Positions 29,801 to 37,211 of a DNA stretch of 37,211 nt are shown piece by piece. This stretch comes from Apostichopus parvimensis. Taxonomy: Eukaryota; Echinodermata; Holothuroidea; Aspidochirotida; Stichopodidae. A program made the translations under genes and the position numbers. The stretch spans positions 1-37,211 of the forward strand of contig KN889759.1 of the NCBI GenBank assembly GCA_000934455.1. Reading direction: 5' to 3'. The notes under the pieces were generated by a model. That model saw nothing but the letters and a program-made list of their open reading frames with translations. It had not been told where the DNA came from and searched no databases. Position 1 is the first letter of the stretch; each line of letters opens with the position of its first letter.

Positions 29801-32800
29801 AAGATAAACTGTGTGAGAGAATGTGAGATACCACTGTAGCATATAGACAGACACAGAAACAATATGAATGAGATTGCTGAACAATACAAAACATACAGAA
29901 CATAGAATGAATACCATATGAAGGACTGAGAGATATACCACTGTAGCATATATAGACAGACATGAATAGGAACAATATGAATGAGATTGCTGAACAATAC
30001 ATACAGAACACAGAATGAATACCATATGAAGGCTGGGATATATACCACTGTAGCATATAGACAGACATGAATAGGAACAATATGAATGAGATTGCTGAAC
30101 AATACATAACATACAGAACAGAGAATGAATACCATAGGAAGGACTGAGAGATAACACTGTAGCATATAGACAGACACAGAAACAATATGAATGAGATTGC
30201 TGAACAATACATAACATACAGAACACAGAATGAATACCATATGAAGGCTGGGATATATAACACTGTAGCATATAGACAGACACAGGAACAATATGAATGA
30301 GATTGCGCAGCAATAAAATGACATCTCTGGATATATGGTTATAATAATGATTTGAGCTAACTGTTAATCTTGATGCAATACTTTTAGGGTTATAGTTATA
30401 AGCTACTCATTCTCATTCTATCATTCTAAATGTTGCCTATCTTACTTTGAGTATGATAGACATAAATATGTACATGATGTGAGTGAAGACACAAAGTGAC
30501 TAAAGAAAAGCACTAGTGGTTACTGCTGGTTACTACTGGTCACTCAAAGTATACACTATAGTCCAAGTAACCAAATGATGGTAAAGTATGAGTTAATATT
30601 AAAAGCAAACATGAATGTTCATTCTTACACATCCCGATGGGGAGAGGGGAAGGGTGTGGGGTGTGGCTTGTGGGGTGGGGGAGATTTTCTAATCCAGCCT
30701 CACCCTTCTCTCCTCCATATTTTACAGACTATGTCCATACTGTTTTCTTGCTAATCTATGAGCTCCTCTGAATCTTAGTTATTGAAGAAGAGCAATATAG
30801 TTTCTTACATGTTAATAAACAAAATGAAGTGAAGGGTGAGATAAAGACATCTGTTTAACTAGCATTTGATGTTGCATATATCTAATCAAGAAACATGCTT
30901 TCATTATTATCTTGTATTTTTTTTTTTAGATAATGAGGGAGATGGTTAAAGGGTAATTAGCTTACCTCAGACCACTGACCACTATTCCATCTCGCTCTCT
31001 GACGATGACAGGGGTCTTTATTGCATCCCATGCTAGCGTGCGGTTTCTGTCTGTTGCTGCAGTAAGATTCCTCTATGAATTCATTGCTGTCTCTGTCTTG
31101 ACATAAAATATCTCGGAACCTCTCCCCTCCTCCACAAGTTTGAGAGCACTGGTGAAGTAAAATACACAAGGAAAATACAAACTTAAAAAGAGTTGATAGG
31201 TTTTACTAAGTACTACGTGGTGTGTGTCATCTTTAAAAATACAATTGAACAAAACCAGGAGTACATAAAAAAATATTCAGTACAGTGCTTTTTCCATGAT
31301 AGCCAATTATCAGAATATTTCAAACTTTTTAAGATCTGCAAGTTCCTTTCAAACAAATTATCTCTCCATTTGCAGACGCAAGGCCTCGGGTTATTTGAAA
31401 ATATGAGAGTGTGTGGCACAATCTCAGAAATCAATGATTCTAATTATCGTTCTTTGTACATCTCAAATTCATTGCCCGACCTTTGACATCTACTTAAAGG
31501 TGAACCTTTTTTTCCCCTTCAAAACATGTAGAAATATATGATCTGCACTTATGATCAGACATATCAACATATGGACTAAACATCATAACAATGTTGAAAT
31601 TCTAATTACCTCTCCCCATTCATCTTTATACCATTTGAAGCGAGGGCACTCTCCAACGGTACATCGTTTCACCGATGGTGGCTTGTTTGACCTCCGCACC
31701 CTACAGACTCCATCCTCCATGATTTGGCCGTCCCCGACGCAGAGGACTGGACGGAACATTTGTCCCTTGCCGCAGGTCACGGAACACTATTGAAGGGAAG
31801 ATGATGATGCCGATAGATGAATTGTTAATGAGAGTGTCAGAAGTGTTTGTAGGATACATTATGGTCTACTAAACAAGGCTGATCTAACAGCAATTTTGAA
31901 AAAATCTTCAGATTTTGAAGTATGTAAAAATTGAAAAATATAAAATAAATAGCTGAGATGCAATCCTTTCCTTGCCCATTACAAATCTACCAAATGAAAC
32001 TGATCCCTAGGTAGTAAACTGATCCCTAGGTAGTAAAAACCTTCCAAATGAAACTGATCCCTAGGTGGTACAAACCTACCAAATAAAACTGATCCCTAGG
32101 TAGTACAAATCTACCAAATGAAACTGATCCCTGGGTAGTACAATCTACCAAATGAAACTGATCCCTAGGTAGTACAAACCTACCAAATGAAACTGATCCC
32201 TACATAGTGTGGCTTCTCTTGGCTAAGAATAGGGTAACAACAAAGTCAGGACTGTAGAGCCCAACTTAGTACATTAAAAAGAAAGGATGTGTATACATGG
32301 TTTGAGTTCTTTAATCATAACCGGGTTCTTGTCAGTAGTTTATCTATATCTTCCCAATTTGTTTATTAACATTACATTGAGTTTAGTATCTAGCTGTTGG
32401 TTTTACTTAATACAAAAAGACATATCTTTAAATAAATTAGTGTTTTAGTGTGACTTTAATCTGATAACAAAGACACCTTGAAAAGTTACACACACATATA
32501 CATAGCCCTCTCCACTAACATTGTGAAAACGTGTTATTCAGAATATTCCAACTGGTCTGACATACTGAAATACACATCTGTTGTTCTATATCCAAGAGCT
32601 TCATGAGAATATTACCACAGTAATGGTAGGTTATAGTACATAAAATCTATACTCTATTACGTGTGGTTACCACCCCTTTAACTATCTGACAAAAAGACAT
32701 GATAATTGATGAAGCCAGAACAGTGGTACATATTAACAATGTCTCCACACTGATGTCCGAGACATACGACATACATGTATATAAACATACGTCAAACATA

Positions 32801-34864
32801 AAGATTGATAAAAAAAAAAAATTATAAAAAAAATATATAAAATTTTTTGCCGTCTACAAACTGTATACACAAATCTTATGACGTTCCTTGAAGGAATTTG
32901 GGTGGCCCACGGAGCTGGCACAGCAGGAAAGGTCACTGGAGTAATTGAGTGAGTGGGCCACTGGGCTCTTGGCTACTGTACTTCCTGCTCTAGGTTTAGT
33001 TTGAAAATCAGGGCAAGCTTTAACTGCTGCCTTCATTCATTAAACACTGATCTACGTCTCTCTCTCTCTCTCTGGTTTGCTCTCTAGTGCTCAGAGACAT
33101 AAAATTTCATCTATTGAGATGAGGCCAGGGCTACGGTATGCAGTCACCATCTTCATTATTCGAACCAGTGCACAGAGCGATGTACACACATATTTATAGC
33201 GATTAAATTTTAATACGTAAATCATTAATTAAAGGGGATTGAAAGAGTCTACAGAGTAACCTAGGGAATGGCAAGCAAGATTCCAAAGATATTCAAACTT
33301 AAAGCAGCATTTTGCGTCCTTTTCTATGATTTTTCTCAACCTCACTGACTCCACTATGCCATAACAACATACATAACTAGCTTATCTTTTTAAATTTTAC
33401 TTCAAATGGTGGCATAAAAGTCGAAAAATTTGCAACTTTCAACTTTGTTTTTCTCCAAGATATTTTCCGTTGGGATCCCAATAAACCTCGCCCATAATAT
33501 GAATATTTAAACACTACGAACGTCATTGACCAATACGTAATATAACACCATGCTTGATTCGTGTACAGTCTATATGGCAGTTGTACCAGGGAGTTGCATA
33601 ACAACTCCCTGGTTGTACCAACGCAAAGTCTTGAATCTATTTTTAGCAATGGCTCATAACTAAACCTGCATCTCTGATTGGTTGAATTCAAACTAATGGG
33701 TTTGGCGGAACTGTATGCGATTAATTTTGTATGTGGAATTTGTCGTGGACACTCTTCTCATTATCTGCAAATATCCTTAATTACTCGCCAATTAACGCTG
33801 TTGGCAGGGAAAAACTTGGCTAATATCTTAGTTTGCTGTTTTGTGATTGATATATGTAAAAAACTCGATGGACATGTCAAAAAAGTAGAAAACGGCGACC
33901 AAACGCAAAATGCTGCTTTAAGTTGCAAGAGTTTCAAAAGAATTTTATTAAAGCGGCGGGTAATTTTGATCGCCATTTTTTGGAAAATTTTACAAAAAAA
34001 ACCTCGATAAATTTTGCCACCAAATAATTCTTCAAGGCATTCCATTATTTCTTATTAATTTTGAAGCGAATATTATGCTGTGGTCAAGGTTTTAGTTAGC
34101 TACTGTGTAATTGCAATGGGCTTCCTAAGTATCAAATTTATCACAGATTTAATACCACTTTCAACACAAGGAGCCATTTCAATCTAAGATAATATGCAAA
34201 CTTACATTTTATTCTGGTGTGATGCATTTCATTCAAACAACTAATAATGGCCAGATACATAGCCAGAGGATGAAGTGGGAAAAGGGGGTATTTCCCCCCC
34301 CCCACCCCACCGAAATTTTCAGGGATGAAACAGGGACCACAAATGCACGCAAAGTGGCATACAGTTAAAATGCAGATGCAAATTCAGTTAAAATGATGGA
34401 AATGATAGCACCATGTTACATAAATTTTACAATAAATTTTACATTTTACATCCTGACTGAAACAAACAATTTTCAAAAGGAGGGGTCTTTCCTCCCCTTA
34501 CATCCCTTCCCAAAACTGACTTTGTTTATAAAAGTGTGCATAAACTGAATGTCTAATAAACATGCTTACAACACTAACATCTAATACCAAAATTCAGAAG
34601 TAGGAAATTTCCAGAACCCCACTCTCAGTAATTCTTTCCTCATGTTTTCCAAATATAACCATTTCCTTTTAACAAAAGTTCAGTACATCAAATGTTTACC
34701 TGGCTCCATGATCCAGCAACCCACTTAGCACAAGGAGCTCTAGCACACTTTCGGACTGCTTTTGGCTTCGGTTCTGGACACTCACTGTCCGGCATAACAT
34801 CATGGTACTCGTCTAAACAAGTTACTGACCGATTTTTTACCCCAAGACCGCAGAGAACAGAACA
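20782..34864 (-). CDS. ADAMTS9: ADAMTS9/20-type (GON-1) metalloprotease, C-terminal 488 residues
   Basis: ADAMTS9, ADAMTS20 and nematode GON-1 are secreted zinc proteases that cut proteoglycans in the extracellular matrix; all end in a GON domain. Nine exons on the - strand (34864-34700, 31786-31610, 31148-30966, 25574-25386, 24603-24465, 23283-23100, 22524-22388, 21804-21608, 20877-20782) join in frame with GT-AG introns. They encode five thrombospondin type-1 repeats, each exon starting at the Cys of the CSxTCG motif, then a GON domain with hallmarks such as [22 protein letters not shown]-like [22 protein letters not shown] and [13 protein letters not shown] stop ends the last exon. Human ADAMTS9 has many more repeats and an upstream protease; these must lie beyond 37211. 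An invertebrate pro-orthologue of ADAMTS9 and ADAMTS20 is the likeliest identity. Confidence 0.92.
21320..21600. repeat. Degenerate tandem repeat of CATGTA and ATATGGGCA motifs
   Basis: Phrases such as GTCATGTAGGGTGATATGGGC recur near 21388 and 21483, with shorter related phrases between. The array lies in the last intron of the ADAMTS9-type gene, directly beside the donor of exon 21608-21804. Confidence 0.6.
21608..21804 (-). CDS. ADAMTS9: ADAMTS9-type exon: GON domain part 3
   Basis: It encodes [20 protein letters not shown] and on to [14 protein letters not shown], closely matching human [16 protein letters not shown] and QGNYAVS. Acceptor CACACAG, donor GTAAGC, phase 0 at the end. Confidence 0.95.
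21985..22145. repeat. Two-copy tandem duplication, 80-bp step
   Basis: CACAAATAAAGGTTAAA starts at 21985 and again at 22065, each followed by similar sequence through TTGTAAGTACAAT. Intronic. Confidence 0.8.
22388..22524 (-). CDS. ADAMTS9: ADAMTS9-type exon: GON domain part 2
   Basis: It encodes [19 protein letters not shown], then [18 protein letters not shown], matching human CPYNGSRRDDC and FQKIRIDL. Acceptor ATAACAG before 22524 and donor GTAAGTG after 22388. The acceptor and first half of this exon are duplicated in tandem just upstream (22565-22661). Confidence 0.93.
22468..22661. repeat. 97-bp tandem duplication covering a GON exon splice acceptor
   Basis: The segment starting CAGGCACAGGA at 22468 recurs at 22565 with high identity. 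The first copy contains the real acceptor and the first half of exon 22388-22524; the second lies in the intron and carries the same acceptor-like context (TTGTAACAG, then ATTGCTAGCCCC). Confidence 0.9.
23100..23283 (-). CDS. ADAMTS9: ADAMTS9-type exon: GON domain part 1
   Basis: It encodes [20 protein letters not shown], then [13 protein letters not shown] and NPQEFLTLP to SEIYSK, matching the start of the GON domain (SCKDLQ, DGEYTLLIKG, PKEYLTL in human). Potential N-glycosylation sites NIS and NFS are present. Acceptor TTTCAG, donor GTAATAG. Confidence 0.93.
24465..24603 (-). CDS. ADAMTS9: ADAMTS9-type exon: thrombospondin type-1 repeat E, last before GON
   Basis: 46 residues plus one base, [16 protein letters not shown] to TRDCTLRA. 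The final Cys of the repeat is completed by the first bases of the next exon, so this intron is phase 1, unlike the phase 0 introns between repeats. Acceptor CTTACAG, donor GTAAGTAC. Confidence 0.92.
24611..24752. repeat. 34-bp minisatellite, 4 copies
   Basis: CAGAGAAT or CAGAGAT marks recur at 24644, 24678, 24712 and 24746, an exact 34-base step, with GGTGCAAAAAGGTAGAGTC between. It begins about 8 bases upstream of the acceptor of repeat exon E. Confidence 0.9.
25386..25574 (-). CDS. ADAMTS9: ADAMTS9-type exon: thrombospondin type-1 repeat D
   Basis: 63 residues from [16 protein letters not shown] to WVTGAWSL. It has CN where CG is usual, but still fits C-x2-T-C-x2-G. Acceptor TCCTCAG, donor GTAAG, phase 0. 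An 83-bp tandem repeat with an assembly gap begins 24 bases upstream of its acceptor side. Confidence 0.92.
25598..25915. repeat. 83-bp minisatellite with an internal assembly gap
   Basis: Units begin ATGAACAATCAG at 25598, 25681, 25743 and 25826. The complete steps are exactly 83 bases. The second unit is cut after 12 bases by the gap. Intronic, close to the acceptor of repeat exon D. Confidence 0.92.
25693..25742. other. Assembly gap of 50 N
   Basis: Fifty N separate two identical 12-base unit starts of the 83-bp repeat. The length is probably a placeholder. Confidence 0.98.
26790..26893. repeat. 29-bp minisatellite, about 3.5 copies
   Basis: GAGTTGGTTGGAAACACTAT units start at 26790, 26819 and 26848, with a shortened copy from 26874. 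Intronic. Confidence 0.9.
27230..27415 (+). pseudogene. Possible relic of a LINE endonuclease domain
   Basis: In one + strand frame the phrase [16 protein letters not shown] leads, after one stop codon, to [10 protein letters not shown]. The IYxPPS and GDFN motifs and their spacing recall the apurinic-type endonuclease of non-LTR retrotransposons. The piece is short and decayed, and the match is by eye. Confidence 0.4.
27794..28186 (+). mobile_element. hAT-type MITE, 393 bp, with 8-bp target duplication
   Basis: Terminal inverted repeats CAGTGGCGGAGC (27794) and its inverse ending at 28186. The target duplication GTTCTGTT is perfect (27786-27793 and 28187-28194). No coding capacity. A second copy in opposite orientation lies at 35268-35606. 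In an ADAMTS9 intron. Confidence 0.95.
28463..28725 (+). repeat. Dispersed AGCGC-hairpin repeat, copy 2
   Basis: It begins (TAA)n then TTTATATAGCGC and closely follows copy 1 at 9751-10041, ending with the same ATAGATTAAATCATA. It lacks some internal A-rich sequence of copy 1. Confidence 0.85.
28726..29824. other. Intron stretch between repeat exons C and D
   Basis: Contains a C-rich tract around 29258-29288 and no recognisable exon. Confidence 0.45.
29825..30312. repeat. 107-bp minisatellite, about 4.5 copies
   Basis: CACTGTAGCATATA recurs with steps of 106-109 bases from about 29831 to 30260; each unit contains GGAACAATATGAATGAG and TGCTGAACAATAC. It is preceded by a GA repeat at 29717-29739. 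All three - strand frames stay open for much of it because the repeat lacks stops, not because it codes. Confidence 0.92.
30966..31148 (-). CDS. ADAMTS9: ADAMTS9-type exon: thrombospondin type-1 repeat C
   Basis: 61 residues from [16 protein letters not shown] to RWNSGQWSE. Six Cys and the CSQTCGGG consensus are present. Acceptor TCACCAG and donor GTAAGC, phase 0. Confidence 0.92.
31610..31786 (-). CDS. ADAMTS9: ADAMTS9-type exon: thrombospondin type-1 repeat B
   Basis: 59 residues from [16 protein letters not shown] to KWYKDEWGE. Six Cys and the CSVTCGKG O-fucosylation consensus are present. Acceptor CAATAG and donor GTAATT, phase 0. Confidence 0.92.
31988..32207. repeat. 35-bp minisatellite, about 6.5 copies
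   Basis: AAACTGATCCCTAGGTAGTA recurs with ACTG at 31999, 32018, 32053, 32088, 32123, 32157 and 32192: one 19-base step, then 35-base steps with one of 34. Intronic. Confidence 0.92.
32208..33302. other. Intron between repeat exons A and B, right of the 35-bp array
   Basis: AT-rich sequence with an A/T tract at 32808-32848 and a CT run at 33057-33073. No exon-like sequence with TSP1 signature is seen. Confidence 0.45.
33303..33917. mobile_element. TTAA-type MITE (Kolobok or piggyBac-like), 615 bp
   Basis: Inverted ends AGCAGCATTTTGCG are perfect over 14 bases and both sides carry TTAA (33299-33302, 33918-33921). An 11-base perfect inverted repeat (CCAGGGAGTTG, 33586-33596, with its complement at 33602-33612) lies close to the element midpoint. 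The short open frames inside match no transposase that I recognise. In an ADAMTS9 intron. Confidence 0.85.
34700..34864 (-). CDS. ADAMTS9: ADAMTS9-type exon: thrombospondin type-1 repeat A
   Basis: 55 residues, [16 protein letters not shown] to WVAGSWSQ, with six Cys of a TSP1 module. Acceptor TTGACAG, donor GTAAAC, both phase 0. The CSVLCG start lacks the Ser/Thr two residues before... the second Cys that POFUT2 normally modifies (Leu instead), unlike the other four repeats. Confidence 0.92.
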
Positions 34865-35259
34865 CTGTCAAAAGGAAAATGAAAGGAGAGAAAAGCTGGA
34901 CGTTAAAGAAATGACTGGTACCAGTGATTTACCTGTGGAAAACATACAGAAACTCCTACACCGTGAAACATTCAAACACCTTGCAGTTTGCAACCAGTGC
35001 ACAATCAATGACGTTGTAATCTTTGCGTGAATTCCAAAATGCCACTGTTAACGCTGCCTGCACAGTACACAAGTCTTACACACAACCTATGGGTACCGGA
35101 CCCATAGTGGGGAGAGAGTATTTACCCAACTATAAGTTGTGGAAGGCACCCCCCTCCCCTTCCCCCCATTCCTTTTTCTTTTATTTTTTACAATGATCTC
35201 ATGTTTATCTTTATGAAGATTAAATATCAGCATATTTCATGGCTAAATGCCAGCGATTC
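34865..35259. other. Intron upstream of repeat exon A
   Basis: No exon is recognised. A perfect 8-base stem with a 5-base loop (CTATGGGT, ACCCATAG) lies at 35087-35107. Confidence 0.4.
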
Positions 35260-35267
35260 CCACTAGT

Positions 35268-35606
35268 CAGTGGCGGAGCGTCCATACAGTCAGGGGGGGC
35301 GGATGCCCCCCCTGACGGACTCAAATGGACTGTTGGCGCCCTTTTCAGCTTTTTACCACTTGTTACTTATTCGCGATTATTGACTTTTTTATTGCGCTCT
35401 CATCTACCTATTATTTATTCTTCGTTTATCTGCAAATTAGCAAGGCCCGGAAAGGGTCATTTCCGGCGATCTAGGGAGTATCTTTACTCAAAAAATCTCT
35501 GTACGCTCCGCGCCAACCTGTGGTGGCGCTCCGCTTAGATAGTGTCGAAAGCGCCCCTACAGACCATTTTTGCCCCCCCCGACCAATACCCCTAGCTCCG
35601 CCACTG
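35268..35606 (-). mobile_element. hAT-type MITE, 339 bp, inverted relative to the copy at 27794
   Basis: Ends CAGTGGCGGAGC and a perfect 8-bp target duplication CCACTAGT (35260-35267 and 35607-35614). On the - strand it follows the 27794-28186 copy closely but lacks about 55 bases between two ATAGGT motifs. Confidence 0.95.
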
Positions 35607-35614
35607 CCACTAGT

Positions 35615-36620
35615 TGCCAATAGATAAGATAACAAGCATTTGCAGGTTTTTTTGTTTTGCAAATTTAAATCTTTCTTTTGTATTTATTCAGGGAAAAGGT
35701 AAGTGGGACTTTGATTTTGATTTCAGCCAGTTGATCCTTTTTTCTTAAAGTGACTTAAAATTGTGAAATTCTAGGCCTGGTTTTCCACTTGATTTTAGCT
35801 GAAATGGGAGAGCATATATATTCCGTTGACTGTATTTAAATATCAAGTCTCCACCATCAACCCTCTTAATCATAAGTTTCTGTTAGCTGGCCTGATTGAT
35901 GTGGATATATAATTCTTTCCTATGTATGTCAACTATTCCTTCAGGAATCTCAATGATCCACCAGACCCAAGGGGTGAACTGTGCATTTTATTTGACAGGC
36001 CCAGACAAAAAAAAAAATTGCATTAATTGTCTGAGCTTCATTCCATCTGGAGATAAAATAACACAGCCCCAGATATTCTTGACCTACCTACCTGTTTGGG
36101 GGCTTGCAAAAGGTGACTAAAGTTTAAAGCTTGTCTATTGTGTTGCTAGGCCCGAATGATGGATTTTTTGTAAGGAGCAGTGCATTTACTGAAGCTGTGG
36201 ACGGTTTTGTTGAACACTATCGTCCTGGGAGCGGTGAGGGGTTAATTTTTGTGTAAAATGTGGGTGCTTAGATGCAAATAAGTGTCATATTTTGCAACCA
36301 TAAAAATTTATTTTGTGATTATTAGACACAGTGTTAACATCCCCACAGCACAAAAGACCATTCACAGGGACCTTTTAAATGGGGTGGAGGTGGAGAGGGT
36401 GCATATCTACCTGTTGCAAACCCCCTACAATTTGAATGAACCATTCTGACTAAGCCATGAGCATGGTCACACATATCTGGATACCTTTAACATGTAGAAC
36501 TATTAAAAATCTAGGTGGGATATACATGATAGGCCTAAATGTACTCAATAAAAGATACTCTTATTTCATATAGCAAGTTAAAGCGACTGTTTAATGAAAC
36601 AATCTATTAACACAGTGTTC
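35615..36620. other. Intronic stretch with no recognised feature
   Basis: No TSP1-type exon, RNA gene or bounded element is seen. Confidence 0.4.
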
Positions 36621-36624
36621 CACA

Positions 36625-37185
36625 GTTAGTTTATAAGCCTAATTAATCCTTCCTCTTGCACTTTCGGGTAAACTATTTAAGGTAATGTTTCCGATAGCTT
36701 TAATCATCATCGTTATCTCGGATAAATATCAACGGATTAATTCAATGCAAATTACAATTCTACGAGAGTATAGTTGTAATACAGTACATCACATTTCACT
36801 ACACGTAATTTTCAAGATGTAGGTAGCATCATAACTCCCATGTTGGTACAGTAACTGCATGTTTGATATAAAAACCATTTCTGTATTATACTTGCAACAT
36901 CTTGAATTTTACAAGCCTAATGTAATCTTTCCTATTGGAACTTTTGGTAGACTAAACATAATAAGGGATGTTTCCAGTAAGTAATTGTTTATGTAATATG
37001 GTTCTTATACCTGCTCAGAGAATGAAAAGAATAAAATACACTCAAAAACTGAAATTATCTTCCCTTCATTCGTAAAGTCAGATATACCATGAGACTGGGA
37101 TAAATTCAATGCACCATGTAACTTTAAGATATAGTGGTAGTTACGCTAATTTAGTGTATCACATTGGACTGCAACTTAAAGGGGC
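36625..37185. repeat. Old degenerate tandem duplication
   Basis: Segments around 36630-36700 and 36910-36980 share phrases such as CAAGCCTAAT, AATCTTTCCT-like and GATGTTTCC-like sequence in the same order; GGATAAAT near 36720 and 37099 and ATCACATT near 36789 and 37159 follow. The step is not uniform, so the unit limits are unclear. Confidence 0.4.
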
Positions 37186-37211
37186 ACAGTGAATTCCCTC
37201 ACCAATGGAAG

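Noticed and set aside
29648..30324. Three long overlapping - strand open frames of 183-221 codons
   Set aside because: All three frames are open over the same 107-bp minisatellite; no domain and no splice context.
31988..32207. CRISPR-like regular repeat
   Set aside because: Units are joined head to tail without unique spacers and the genome is eukaryotic; it is a minisatellite.
32854..33036. 60-codon - strand open frame in an ADAMTS9 intron
   Set aside because: No family resemblance, no matching splice phase, and no TSP1 cysteine pattern.
33678..34045. Overlapping open frames on both strands of about 100 codons
   Set aside because: They lie across the right end of the TTAA element and carry no recognisable domain; opposite-strand overlap argues against coding.
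35615..37211. Further upstream ADAMTS9 exons
   Set aside because: I looked for CSxTCG-type starts with acceptors and WSx ends with donors on the - strand and found none.
1..37211. tRNA or other structured RNA genes
   Set aside because: No tRNA B-box with a matching cloverleaf was recognised by eye on either strand; a covariance-model scan would be needed to exclude them.

Overview
The window is AT-rich animal nuclear DNA. Its genes are split by GT-AG introns and the non-coding sequence is dense with small transposons and minisatellites. Protein matches point to a deuterostome, most likely an echinoderm or another marine invertebrate: an RTCB gene close to the human protein, an ADAMTS9/20-type (GON-1) metalloprotease end, and a Gmr1-like Ty3/gypsy element, a group described from deuterostomes. 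I cannot name the species.

Left part (1-4936): the 3' portion of an LTR retrotransposon on the + strand. Its pol order is protease, integrase, reverse transcriptase, RNase H, which is the Ty1/copia order although the domains are Ty3/gypsy-type. The copy looks dead: the RT box reads YIDN and a frame break separates RT from RNase H. Gag and the 5' LTR are not in the window.

5134-11125 (- strand): six coding exons for the first 220 residues of the RNA ligase RTCB, with the start codon at 11125. The C-terminal half must lie left of the window, so the retroelement sits antisense in an RTCB intron or just where the remaining exons should be. Intron 3 also holds a 2.27-kb element with terminal inverted repeats.

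11132-20781: no convincing coding exon. It holds hAT-type and TTAA-type MITEs, a 37-bp minisatellite and homopolymer tracts. Part of it should contain the RTCB promoter and 5' UTR.

20782-34864 (- strand): nine exons giving the last 488 residues of an ADAMTS9/20-type secreted protease: five thrombospondin type-1 repeats followed by a complete GON domain and stop codon. The introns carry several minisatellites, MITEs and one 50-N assembly gap inside an 83-bp tandem repeat. The rest of the gene lies beyond 37211.

34865-37211: upstream intron of the same gene, with a hAT-type MITE and an old degenerate duplication. I found no undescribed multi-gene system. The more unusual items are the pol domain order, the duplicated splice acceptor of a GON exon, the large TIR element with same-orientation subterminal arrays, and the gap in the minisatellite.
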